64,000 bases of DNA from an uncultured Bacteroides sp. (GCA_905197435.1 CAJJYX010000001.1:1-64000); one strand, 5' to 3'. Counted from the first letter of the stretch, positions 46,778 to 55,086 are shown. Numbers and translations are program-made. The notes: a model not told the origin generated them from the sequence alone.

Positions 46778-46881
46778 GTCTATATCGGGGAATAAAAAGT
46801 CTATATTCCCAGACTACAACTCACTACATACCAGCACTTTAGTTTTACGATAGTCTATATCAGGCTTTTCTCTGTCTATAT
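46778..46881. promoter_or_regulatory. Four GTCTATAT repeats in two 21-bp-spaced pairs
   Basis: GTCTATAT occurs at 46778-46785, 46799-46806, 46853-46860 and 46874-46881. Spacing is 21, 54 and 21 bp. The pairs lie on the same DNA face, two helical turns apart, and the nearest pair abuts the receptor gene's promoter. This is the pattern bound by dimeric activators such as LytTR regulators. The last copy spans the stop codon region of the TPR regulator gene. Confidence 0.6.
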
Positions 46882-48540
46882 GCTGCCTATAAACTCTACA
46901 ATGCCTTCTTTCTCTCCCATCCCCAGCTTCTTGCGGATATTCGTTTTCCGTTGGTAGATGGTGGGGATGCTTTGTTGCGTCACCACGCTAATCTCTTTCG
47001 TCGAGAAGTCCGCACAAAGCAGACAGCAAAGCTGCTTTTCCTTATCAATGAGCACATCGCCGAAACGGCTGTTCATTTTTGTGTAGAAGTTATCATAAAT
47101 CCGGTCTATGATGGGGTATAAGTCCTCCCACACCAGCAAGCTCTCTACCGGCAGTTCATGGCTGGTAATACAGAAAATGCGACGAAGCAGTTCCTGGTTT
47201 TGCAAGGTGGGTTGTTTAGCCACCAGCCGAATCATGCCCAATTGCTGCAACAGTATTTTACGGAAAAACTGCCCGTCCTCCTCTTTCGACTGGCTCTTTG
47301 TCGCATCTTCCAGCAACCGGGTCAACGTTTCCGCCCGTTCCTCCGCTTCAATCAGCCTATTGCGCCGGTTGCGGATATAAAGGAATGCACCGCCACCAAC
47401 AAGTACCAGTACCAACAGTGCCAACAATAGATTCAACTGTGCCTGCTTCCGCTCCACCGTCAGTATCAGGTTGGCTTGCGAAAGTGTCTCTTTCGACTCG
47501 TCCTTACGCCGGACAGTACTCTGCAACGCAGTAAGAGCATTGGCTACAGAATCATTATAGCGCGCCACGTCCAGCACATCAAACGTACGGTGACGTGTAT
47601 AATCTATCAATGCCCTATATACCGCCACCATATTTTCTTCCGTCAGGAACCTGTTCCTGCCTTCACTGCGTTCCCTCTCCTTATCTAAATAATATTCTGC
47701 CGAATCAATCAGCCCTTCTTTCAAGAATACCTCCACTTTTACCAAATCTCCCATACGCAACTGCACCGGATCGATGACATACTGCTCCATGCGGCGAATG
47801 GCGGCTATCGCGCCCGAAGGTTCATCAAAAGAATAGGCCTGCAACTGGGCATAATTACGCAAATAATACACTATCCGGTTAGTATCTCCCGACTGTACTG
47901 CCAATTTGATGCTACGCTCCATATAGTAGGCTGCAGAATCATTCTTATTCAGTCCCATGGCAATACCCATGGAGAATAAGTTTTCGGCCCTTACGTCCTG
48001 GGCTATAGCAGCACGGAAAGTCTCTATCGCTTTATCATAATCTTTCCAGACGTACACATACCAATATGCTTTATCACTCAGCATATCTACCATTCTCCCG
48101 GTATCCTGCAAGGCTTTGGCAAGAGCGATACCGCTGTCAATGGCGGCTATACACTGTTCATGTTTTTTCAGCCAGTACCAGTACCAGGCCTTCAACTGGT
48201 AGGAAAGCAAATTCTTCACTGTGTCGTTGCAAAAAGCATAATAGCCGGAAGCAGGCAGCAGCAGGGAATCTTCCGTCATCGAGTTTTGCCACTTATAGTG
48301 CACATAAGCATTCAGCCATCCATACAACAACCGGTCTTCACCCGAGAGCTGCGACGGTTTCTCTATCTGTGCCAGCAAAACATAAATGCTGTCCACATTC
48401 ATTTCCACTTGTTTTTCTGCCAGATGCAGCAAATGTACATCATTCATCTGCCGGCAGGAAACAAAGCACAGCAATGCAAGCAACAGTCCCACGAAGGGTA
48501 ATCGGTTCATATATAAGAGATGTATTTGTTTTTCTATCAT
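46876..48540 (-). CDS. TPR/membrane/HTH regulator (lipoprotein-like, LuxR-type HTH)
   Basis: A 554-residue protein. The N-terminus has a signal-type sequence with a lipobox (LLCFVSC); about 330 residues of TPR-like helices follow, facing the periplasm. Next come one membrane helix (LNLLLALLVLVLVGGGAFLYI), a short coiled coil (LIEAEERAETLTRLLEDAT) and, at the C-terminus, a helix-turn-helix of the LuxR/GerE type (STKEISVVTQQSIPTIYQRKTNIRKKLG, split here over loops). A membrane-bound regulator that senses outside the cell and binds DNA inside is inferred. Its start overlaps the patB stop (ATGA). An alternative start is at 48510. Confidence 0.82.
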   Translation of the reverse strand: MIEKQIHLLYMNRLPFVGLLLALLCFVSCRQMNDVHLLHLAEKQVEMNVDSIYVLLAQIEKPSQLSGEDRLLYGWLNAYVHYKWQNSMTEDSLLLPASGYYAFCNDTVKNLLSYQLKAWYWYWLKKHEQCIAAIDSGIALAKALQDTGRMVDMLSDKAYWYVYVWKDYDKAIETFRAAIAQDVRAENLFSMGIAMGLNKNDSAAYYMERSIKLAVQSGDTNRIVYYLRNYAQLQAYSFDEPSGAIAAIRRMEQYVIDPVQLRMGDLVKVEVFLKEGLIDSAEYYLDKERERSEGRNRFLTEENMVAVYRALIDYTRHRTFDVLDVARYNDSVANALTALQSTVRRKDESKETLSQANLILTVERKQAQLNLLLALLVLVLVGGGAFLYIRNRRNRLIEAEERAETLTRLLEDATKSQSKEEDGQFFRKILLQQLGMIRLVAKQPTLQNQELLRRIFCITSHELPVESLLVWEDLYPIIDRIYDNFYTKMNSRFGDVLIDKEKQLCCLLCADFSTKEISVVTQQSIPTIYQRKTNIRKKLGMGEKEGIVEFIGSI

Positions 48541-49706
48541 CTGTCTGCAACCGCAGCTTCCAGTTGCTTCAAAGCCTGCTCCAGCACCGAACGCGGGCAG
48601 CCGACATTCAAGCGCATAAAGCCCCTGCCCGGTTCACCGAACATGGTTCCGTCATTCAGCGCCAGATGCGCCTTGTCTACAAACAGCCGCACCAGTTCCT
48701 CTTGAGCCAGTCCCAGCCCACGGCAGTCCAGATAAATAAGGTAAGAAGCCTGCGGGCGTATCATGCCGATGCCCGGAATATGCTCCCGGAGGTAGTTCTC
48801 CGTGAAGTCGATATTCCCCTTTATATAGTCCAGCATCTGTTCCAGCCACTCCTCGCCATGCATATAGGCGGCAGCCGCACCGATATAAGCCAGTAAATGC
48901 CCCTCGCAGAATTCGCCCGCTTCCATGAACTCCCGGAAACGACGGCGGATGTCCTCATCGATGATAATGGCATACGAGCTTCCCAATCCCGGCATATTGA
49001 ACGCCTTGCTGGGTGCCATGAAGGTGAGTGAATTCCGTGCTGCGGCCTCCGACACTGTGGCAAACGGATGATGCTTATAAGGCGGTAAAGTCAAATCGGC
49101 ATGTATCTCATCGGAAATGACGAATGTATTGCTTTCCTTGCAGATGCCGGCTATCTGCTTCAGCTCCTCCACCGTCCACACACGTCCGCCCGGATTATGG
49201 GGATTACAGAGAATCAGCACCTTGCATCCTTGTATATCCTTGCGGAACCGTTCAAAATCAATCTGGTAATGTCCGTCCTTCAAGTCAAGCGGAGAATAGA
49301 CAACTTCACGCCCCATGCGCTGCGTCACCAGGAAGAAAGGGTGATAGACGGGAGTCATCACCATCACCCGGTCACCGGGCTCAGTGAAACACTGCAGTGC
49401 AAAAGCCTGGCCACGGACAATGCCGGGCACAAAAGTCAGCATCTCGCGAGTGACGTTCCAACCGTGGCGACGACTGAGCCAGCCACAAATGGAAGTGTAC
49501 CACTCCTCGCACGCAAACGTATAGCCCAGCACCTCATGCTCAAGACGTTTCCGCAAGGCTTCCATCACAAACGGAGGTGTGCGGAAGTCCATATCCGCCA
49601 CCCACATGGGGAGGAGGTCTTCGCGTCCCCATACACTCTTCACGCCGTCCCATTTCACGGAGTCGGTACCACGGCGCTCTATTACTTCATCAAAATTGTA
49701 GGTCAT
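48537..49706 (-). CDS. patB: C-S lyase (PatB/MalY-type PLP enzyme)
   Basis: A 389-residue cytoplasmic PLP enzyme of the MalY/PatB family. The cofactor Lys is in MAPSKAFNMPGL; LCNPHNPGGRVW, ISDEIHADL and RLNVGCPRS are class-I signatures. It cleaves cystathionine or cysteine conjugates to pyruvate, ammonia and a thiol. Its stop overlaps the start of the TPR-HTH regulator, an unusual pairing. Confidence 0.88.
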   Translation of the reverse strand: MTYNFDEVIERRGTDSVKWDGVKSVWGREDLLPMWVADMDFRTPPFVMEALRKRLEHEVLGYTFACEEWYTSICGWLSRRHGWNVTREMLTFVPGIVRGQAFALQCFTEPGDRVMVMTPVYHPFFLVTQRMGREVVYSPLDLKDGHYQIDFERFRKDIQGCKVLILCNPHNPGGRVWTVEELKQIAGICKESNTFVISDEIHADLTLPPYKHHPFATVSEAAARNSLTFMAPSKAFNMPGLGSSYAIIIDEDIRRRFREFMEAGEFCEGHLLAYIGAAAAYMHGEEWLEQMLDYIKGNIDFTENYLREHIPGIGMIRPQASYLIYLDCRGLGLAQEELVRLFVDKAHLALNDGTMFGEPGRGFMRLNVGCPRSVLEQALKQLEAAVADR

Positions 49707-49823
49707 ATACTTGCTTTTTTATTGTAGTTTCACAAATCCAACGCATCAATTTGTCTTGTTTTCATACCACCTGAAAGAGAATTCACAACTATCTGATTAT
49801 CAATATGTATAGATACAATCTAT

Positions 49824-49911
49824 TTCAGTCGTATACTGAGCCCTATTCAGTCGTATACTGAACCTATTTCAGTATACGACTGAATAGGGCTCAGTATACG
49901 ATTCATTACCG
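49824..49911. repeat. 22-bp-period palindromic array, locus B, with a perfect 32-bp inverted repeat
   Basis: Four 22-bp units start at 49824, 49846, 49868 and 49890. Units 1 and 2 carry TTCAGTCGTATACTGA and units 3 and 4 carry its reverse form (TTCAGTATACGACTGAA in unit 3). The left arm 49829-49860 is exactly complementary to 49870-49901 with a 9-nt loop (AACCTATTT), so the whole locus can form a 32-bp hairpin or cruciform. It lies 25 bp beyond the stop of the CPBP gene and 118 bp upstream of patB. It shares core and end motif (CATTACC) with locus A. No T-run follows, so it is not a typical terminator. Confidence 0.88.
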
Positions 49912-49935
49912 TTGCCTTATTTTCGTAAACAATAA

Positions 49936-50550
49936 TCATATCGGGAAAAATATGAATACTGCCACATCCCACACTGCATGAGACAAGATGATGGCGGCAA
50001 AACGGTTCGGGAAGAAGCGATAAAGCGCTCCCCATGCCGCCCCCACCACCAAAGCCGCCATGACCAGCATGAAATTGCAGGAACCGGCATGCACCAGTGC
50101 GTAAATCAAGGTAGCCGCCACAAAACCCACGTTCGGGTTCCACCGCTTGGAAAGCGTGCGCTGCACATAGCCGCGCCAGAATATCTCTTCTGCCGGTCCT
50201 ATCAACAACAGCAACAATGCCGCCAGCAACCAGGGAGATTCCCCCTCCTTCATTCCATAAATGGAGTCCACCTGCGGGCGGGCAAAGTCGAACATCCAAG
50301 ACGAAGCCTTGTCGCCCAACCAGAAAACACCCCACAAAGCAACAGCAATGCCGATTCCCAGCAAGACATTCGGCATGTTCCATCTCACCTCCCGCCACCA
50401 GCCGGGATTGAACAACGTGGCAAGCCCCGACAGCATGAGCGCCGAGCCCGTCATCATCCACCAGAAATTCACGAAAGGCGCCGTCCGGGGCGAGAACATG
50501 ACCGTCCACAGCACGGCAGCCAGCAGAATGGTAAAAATCAACTTCTTCAT
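49936..50550 (-). CDS. CPBP family intramembrane metalloprotease
   Basis: A 204-residue integral membrane protein with about six helices. The CPBP motifs are present: EEIFWRGYVQ (EExxxR), ALVHAGSCN (FxxxH-like) and LSHAVWD. Family members are membrane proteases or prenyl-processing-like enzymes; some give bacteriocin self-immunity. It overlaps the end of the menA-like gene by 4 bp, so the two are coupled. No target is evident. Confidence 0.88.
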   Translation of the reverse strand: MKKLIFTILLAAVLWTVMFSPRTAPFVNFWWMMTGSALMLSGLATLFNPGWWREVRWNMPNVLLGIGIAVALWGVFWLGDKASSWMFDFARPQVDSIYGMKEGESPWLLAALLLLLIGPAEEIFWRGYVQRTLSKRWNPNVGFVAATLIYALVHAGSCNFMLVMAALVVGAAWGALYRFFPNRFAAIILSHAVWDVAVFIFFPI

Positions 50551-51440
50551 GACATCAGACCGGCTACGACAAACGACAAGGCAAACAGCAGACTGAACAA
50601 CAATTGGAGTTTTGCCGTCATTTCATCCAGACTGGCTATGCCACCTTCCCCCTTTCCGGGAAAACGGGACACGACACGTACATTGCCAATGGCAGGAACC
50701 AGCGCCGGCATCACCAACAGTGCCCATAAAGGAAGAGTCCCCGCAGCTATCAATCCTGCTATCCAGCCGAAAGGGAAAAGGACTTCGGCACAATAAACGT
50801 ACATCGACGGCTTTCCTCCCAGTTTCATGGCCAGTGTCTGAATCTCGGCACGGGCATCGGTACGCATATCCCGTGTATTGTTGGCATGCAGAATAGCCAC
50901 TGTAATCAGCCCCACCGGCAAAGCTATCCACAAGACATTCCAATCGACAATGCCCGTAGCCGCATAACAAGTACCCAACGTCGGCAGCAAGGCATAAGCC
51001 AGGAAGATGACCACATCCCCCAACGCACGATACTTGAGCGGCGGATAAAGCAACGAACAAGCTGCACCGCCCATACCGATATACAGCAACGGCAGACCGG
51101 TACGCCACAGCAGTCCGATGCCGGCAATGAGGGCAACTGCCAGCAATGACACCGACAGGCGGTATATCTCGCGCGGAGTAAACATCCCGTCAGTCAATGT
51201 CTTGGCACCAAAAGTATCTTTTGCATCCACCTTGCGTTTATAGTCAAAGTAATCACTCCAGGTATTTCCGGCAGCATGAAACACAATGATATTCAGCAAT
51301 GCCCAGATGCCGTTTGCCCAGTTTATATCCTGCCGCATCCAGTACAGATATGCCAACGTCACCACCACCGGCATTGTCGAGGCGGGGAATGACCACGGAC
51401 GTACGGCTATCATCCAATCCTTGAAAGAATGCTTCTTCAT
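50547..51440 (-). CDS. menA: UbiA-family prenyltransferase, MenA-like (1,4-dihydroxy-2-naphthoate)
   Basis: A 297-residue membrane enzyme with eight or nine helices. Two Asp-rich Mg-binding motifs are visible: NTWSDYFDY and NNTRDMRTD. MenA attaches a polyprenyl tail to dihydroxynaphthoate for menaquinone, the main quinone of Bacteroides. Other men genes are not here, so the exact substrate is inferred from family resemblance. Co-transcribed with the CPBP gene, divergent from the HAD gene. Confidence 0.82.
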   Translation of the reverse strand: MKKHSFKDWMIAVRPWSFPASTMPVVVTLAYLYWMRQDINWANGIWALLNIIVFHAAGNTWSDYFDYKRKVDAKDTFGAKTLTDGMFTPREIYRLSVSLLAVALIAGIGLLWRTGLPLLYIGMGGAACSLLYPPLKYRALGDVVIFLAYALLPTLGTCYAATGIVDWNVLWIALPVGLITVAILHANNTRDMRTDARAEIQTLAMKLGGKPSMYVYCAEVLFPFGWIAGLIAAGTLPLWALLVMPALVPAIGNVRVVSRFPGKGEGGIASLDEMTAKLQLLFSLLFALSFVVAGLMS

Positions 51441-51457
51441 TTGTTATTTATCATTTA

Positions 51458-51486
51458 TTTGCGGGCAAAAGTACGAAATATCTTTG
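51458..51486 (+). promoter_or_regulatory. Promoter of the HAD-helicase unit
   Basis: TTTG (51458-51461), a 17-bp spacer and TATCTTTG (51479-51486), 40 bp before the ATG at 51527. Confidence 0.6.
51466..51473 (-). promoter_or_regulatory. -7 box for menA, overlapping the divergent promoter
   Basis: TACTTTTG on the minus strand, 25 bp upstream of the menA start. It lies inside the spacer of the plus-strand promoter, so the two promoters may compete. Confidence 0.5.
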
Positions 51487-51526
51487 CTTTTTAAGTAATT
51501 TCGCGCACAAGATAAAAGAAACCCTT

Positions 51527-52321
51527 ATGATAAAAGCTCTGTTTTTTGACATCGACGGCACTTTAGTCAGCTTCAAGACCCACGAGATTCCCGTTTCCAC
51601 CATTGAAGCGCTGACCGCAGCCAAAGCCAAAGGCATGCATATCTTCATTTCGACCGGACGTCCGCGCATCATCATCAACAACCTTTCAGCCCTGCAGGAA
51701 CGGAATCTGATAGACGGCTACATCACGATGAACGGTGCCTATTGCTTTGTAGAAGACACCGTCATCTACAAAAGCCCCATACCGACAGCAGAGGTGGATG
51801 CCTTGACAGCCTTCTGCCACGAGCGCAACATCCCCTGCATCCTGGTGGGAGAACATGACATCTGCGTGAACCAGCCCGACGAGATCGTGGAGGAGATTTT
51901 TCACCGCCAACTGAAAGTTGCCCCCATCGAGGCCAAGCCCTACACCGCCAACCACGCCGACCGGACCTTCTTCCAACTGACTCCCTTCATCAACGCCGAG
52001 GAGGAGCAGATAATCCAGCCTGCCGTCCCCCATTGCGAAATGGGCCGCTGGCACCCTGCGTTCGTAGACGTGACAGCCAAAGGGAACACCAAACAGAATG
52101 GCATCGACCAGATTATCCGCCACTTCGGCATTAAGCTGGAAGAAACCATGGCTTTCGGCGACGGAGGGAATGACATCAGCATGTTGCGCCATGCCGGCAT
52201 CGGTGTGGCCATGGACAATGCCAACGACAACGTGAAAGCCGTTGCCGACTACGTGACAACCAGTGTGGACGAAGATGGAATAGCCCATGCTCTGGAACAA
52301 TTCAAAATAATCAGGAATTAA
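51527..52321 (+). CDS. HAD-superfamily phosphatase, Cof type
   Basis: A 264-residue cytoplasmic phosphatase. Motif I is FFDIDGTLVS (D8, D10), motif II STGRPR, motif III near DVTAKGNTKQNG, and motif IV AFGDGGNDISM. The C2 cap between them suits sugar phosphates or nucleotides. It lies 5 bp before the helicase gene. Confidence 0.9.
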   Translation: MIKALFFDIDGTLVSFKTHEIPVSTIEALTAAKAKGMHIFISTGRPRIIINNLSALQERNLIDGYITMNGAYCFVEDTVIYKSPIPTAEVDALTAFCHERNIPCILVGEHDICVNQPDEIVEEIFHRQLKVAPIEAKPYTANHADRTFFQLTPFINAEEEQIIQPAVPHCEMGRWHPAFVDVTAKGNTKQNGIDQIIRHFGIKLEETMAFGDGGNDISMLRHAGIGVAMDNANDNVKAVADYVTTSVDEDGIAHALEQFKIIRN

Positions 52322-52326
52322 AAAAG

Positions 52327-54081
52327 ATGGAGGGAGCAAACGCCTTCGTGCCCGACACCCGGAACAAAGAGTTTCAAGATGCCTTGAACCTCATCCAGTA
52401 TACCCGTCAGTCCGTTTTCCTGACGGGCAAGGCGGGTACGGGCAAATCGACCTTCCTGAAATATATCTGCGCGAACACAAAGAAAAAGCATGTGGTGCTT
52501 GCCCCTACCGGGATAGCCGCCATCAATGCCGGGGGCAGTACCCTGCACAGCTTCTTCAAACTGCCCTTCTATCCCCTGCTGCCCGATGACCCGAACTTCA
52601 GCCTGCAACGGGGACGCATCCATGAATTCTTCAAATATACCAAGCCCCAACGCAAACTGCTGGAAGAGCTGGAACTGGTCATCATTGACGAGATTTCCAT
52701 GGTGCGCGCCGACATCATCGACGCGGTAGACCGCATCCTGCGCGTCTACTCCCGAAACCTGCGCGAGCCCTTCGGCGGCAAACAGATACTGCTGGTAGGC
52801 GATGTGTTCCAGTTGGAACCCGTCGTCAAGGGAGATGAGCGGGAAATACTGAACCGCTTCTACCCTACCCCTTATTTCTTCTCAGCCAAAGTGTTCGGCC
52901 AGATAGACCTTGTCTCCATCGAACTGCAGAAAGTCTACCGGCAAACGGACAGCAAGTTCATCAACGTGCTGGACCATATCCGCAACAACACCGTCGGCTC
53001 TGCCGAACTTCAACTGCTCAACACCCGCTACGGCACCCAGATAGAGCAATCGGAGGCCGACATGTACATCACTCTCGCCACCCGCCGCGACAATGTGGAC
53101 TACATCAACGACAAGAAACTGGCGGAACTTCCCGGCGACCCGGTCACCTTCCACGGTGAAATCATGGGAGACTTTCCCGAAAGCAGCCTTCCCACCTCGC
53201 AGGAGCTTGTATTGAAGCCCGGTGCACAAATCATCTTCATCAAGAATGACTTCGACCGCCGCTGGGTGAACGGCACCATCGGAGTCGTCAGCGGTTTCGA
53301 CCCTATCGAAGAAACCCTCTACGTCATTACCGACGACGGCAAGGAATGCGACGTCAAACGGGAATCGTGGAGAAACATCCGCTACAAATACAACGAAGAG
53401 AAGAAGCAGATTGAAGAAGAGGAGCTGGGCACTTTTACGCAATATCCGGTACGCCTGGCATGGGCCATCACCGTCCACAAAAGCCAGGGACTGACCTTCA
53501 GCCGGGTGGTCATCGACTTCACCGGCGGTGTGTTTGCCGGCGGACAAGCATACGTGGCCCTCAGCCGTTGCACCTCGCTGGAGGGCATCCAGTTGAAAAA
53601 GCCCGTCAGCCGTGCCGATGTGTTCGTCCGTCCGGAAATTGTCAGTTTCTCCGAACGTTTCAACAACCGCGCCGCCATTGACCGTGCCCTGAAACAAGCA
53701 CAGGCAGACGTTCAATACGTTGCCGCCGCCAAAGCTTTCGACAAAGGAGACTTCGGCACTTTCCTGAATGAGTTTTTCAAAGCCATCCATTCCCGATACG
53801 ACATCGAGAAGCCGAACGTGCAGCGCCTCATCCGCCGGAAGCTGGACATCATCAACCGCCTGAAAGAGGAAAACCGCGCACTGAAGCAAGCCGCATTGGA
53901 GAAAGAGAAAGCCCTCGTGAAATATGCCCGCGAATACATCATTATGGGTGACGAATGCCTGAAACATGACATGAAGGAGGCAGCCATGAAAAACTATGAG
54001 AAAGCCGTCACCCTCTGTCCCAAATTCAAAGAGGCATGGAAGAAGATAAAGAAACTGGAGAAAGAGATGCTAAAAAGGTGA
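52327..54081 (+). CDS. PIF1-like SF1B helicase with C-terminal TPR-like tail
   Basis: A 584-residue protein. Helicase motif I is LTGKAGTGKSTFLKY, Ia APTGIAAINAGGSTLHSFF, II VIIDEISMV, III LLVGDVFQLEPV, and near the C-terminal end TVHKSQGLTFSRVVID and YVALSRC. These are PIF1-family motifs. Residues of about 450-584 form a coiled coil and a TPR-like pair (MGDECLKHDMKEAAMKNYEKA). PIF1 helicases unwind DNA 5'-3', resolve G-quadruplexes and aid replication. The tail is not part of minimal bacterial PIF1. Confidence 0.9.
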   Translation: MEGANAFVPDTRNKEFQDALNLIQYTRQSVFLTGKAGTGKSTFLKYICANTKKKHVVLAPTGIAAINAGGSTLHSFFKLPFYPLLPDDPNFSLQRGRIHEFFKYTKPQRKLLEELELVIIDEISMVRADIIDAVDRILRVYSRNLREPFGGKQILLVGDVFQLEPVVKGDEREILNRFYPTPYFFSAKVFGQIDLVSIELQKVYRQTDSKFINVLDHIRNNTVGSAELQLLNTRYGTQIEQSEADMYITLATRRDNVDYINDKKLAELPGDPVTFHGEIMGDFPESSLPTSQELVLKPGAQIIFIKNDFDRRWVNGTIGVVSGFDPIEETLYVITDDGKECDVKRESWRNIRYKYNEEKKQIEEEELGTFTQYPVRLAWAITVHKSQGLTFSRVVIDFTGGVFAGGQAYVALSRCTSLEGIQLKKPVSRADVFVRPEIVSFSERFNNRAAIDRALKQAQADVQYVAAAKAFDKGDFGTFLNEFFKAIHSRYDIEKPNVQRLIRRKLDIINRLKEENRALKQAALEKEKALVKYAREYIIMGDECLKHDMKEAAMKNYEKAVTLCPKFKEAWKKIKKLEKEMLKR

Positions 54082-54085
54082 ATCT

Positions 54086-54117
54086 CTTGTTTATAAGCTG
54101 GCTATTAGTTATTTTTG
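54086..54117 (+). promoter_or_regulatory. Promoter of the TsaC/YciO-like gene
   Basis: CTTG (54086-54089), a 20-bp spacer and TATTTTTG (54110-54117). It starts just after the helicase stop and decides the ATG at 54150 over an upstream in-frame ATG. Confidence 0.6.
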
Positions 54118-54149
54118 CGTGTATTGTAGAACTCAAATCCATTGCCGTC

Positions 54150-54764
54150 ATGCTTTTGAAACTTTATGAAAAGAATAACAGTCCTGCCGATTTGCAGCAA
54201 GTAATCGACCTGCTGAACGACGGGGGCATCATCATCTATCCCACCGACACCATGTATGCCATCGGTTGCCATGGCCTGAAGGAGCGAGCCATCGAGCGCA
54301 TCTGCCGTTTCAAGGACATCGACCCCAAGAAAAACAACCTCTCCATCATCTGCTACGACCTGAGCAAGGTCAGCGAATATGCCAAAGTGGACAACGGCAC
54401 TTTCAAACTGATGAAGCGCAACCTGCCCGGAGCCTTCACCTTTATCCTAAACGGAACCACCCGCCTGCCCAAGATATTCCGCAACCGTAAGGAGGTAGGC
54501 ATCCGCATGCCCGACAATCCCATCATCCAGGAGATAGCCCGTCTGCTGGATGCCCCCATCATGACGACGACATTGCCGCATGATGACAAAGAGGATATTG
54601 AATACAGTACAGATCCGGAACTGATTGAAGAAAAGTTCGGAGATATCGTCGACTTGGTAATCGACGGCGGTATCGGCGGAACGGAAGGCTCCACTGTTGT
54701 GGACTGCACCAACGGAGAAGCGGAAATTATACGCCAAGGGGCAGGCTGGCTGGACGAGGGATAA
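54150..54764 (+). CDS. Sua5/YciO/TsaC-type threonylcarbamoyl-AMP synthase family protein
   Basis: A 204-residue protein starting at 54150 (MLLKLYEKNNSPADLQQ); an upstream extension reads through the promoter. The YrdC fold is clear: GGIIIYPTDTMYAIGCH, FKDIDPKKNNLSIIC, LPGAFTFILNGT and IRMPDNPII. TsaC makes the threonylcarbamoyl-adenylate used in t6A; at about 205 residues this protein is closest to YciO, whose role is less clear. tsaE is also present in this window. Confidence 0.88.
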   Translation: MLLKLYEKNNSPADLQQVIDLLNDGGIIIYPTDTMYAIGCHGLKERAIERICRFKDIDPKKNNLSIICYDLSKVSEYAKVDNGTFKLMKRNLPGAFTFILNGTTRLPKIFRNRKEVGIRMPDNPIIQEIARLLDAPIMTTTLPHDDKEDIEYSTDPELIEEKFGDIVDLVIDGGIGGTEGSTVVDCTNGEAEIIRQGAGWLDEG

Positions 54765-54780
54765 GCTTCACGCACTCTCG

Positions 54781-54975
54781 CTGCCGTACTGCTGTACACT
54801 TGCTGCTGTATCACTGCATCCCTGTTGCAGAGGTACTGCAAAGCTGTTGCAGAAGCGCTGCACTCCTGTTGCAGAAGTACTGCAAGGCAGCTTGCAGTGA
54901 CACAGCACAAAGAATGCAGCAACTTTGCAGTAAGCATACAGCAGCCTTGCAACAAGAAGACAGGCTTTGCAATGG
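54781..54975. repeat. 22-bp-period palindromic array, locus C (about 8-9 degenerate units)
   Basis: Directly after the TsaC-like gene, TTGCAG-type cores recur at 54825, 54847, 54869, 54892, 54914, then 54925, 54947 and about 54968, mostly 22 bp apart. A typical unit is TTGCAGAAGTACTGCAA (17-bp palindrome) plus 5 bp. Two weaker units start at 54781 and 54803. TGCTGTATCACTGCA (54804-54818) pairs with 54893-54907 at 14 of 15 positions, so it also forms a larger hairpin. Same design as loci A and B with different letters. It has no open frame of note. Confidence 0.75.
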
Positions 54976-55012
54976 AAGGGGCTAACTCTGAAATAAAGCA
55001 GGAGAAGAAAAC

Positions 55013-55066
55013 AAAAAACGCATTGACAGCCTGACTTAAACCAGTCTTACTGCCAATGCGTTTTTT
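55013..55066. terminator. Bidirectional terminator between the TsaC-like gene and nagB
   Basis: AAAAAACGCATTGACAG (55013-55029) pairs with CTGCCAATGCGTTTTTT (55050-55066) with one mismatch. T-runs on both strands serve the convergent genes. Confidence 0.9.
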
Positions 55067-55086
55067 CTGTTTTATCTGCTATCCGC

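Noticed and set aside
54781-54975. CRISPR array
   Set aside because: Units repeat every 22 bp without unique spacers of 30 bp or more, and no cas gene is present.
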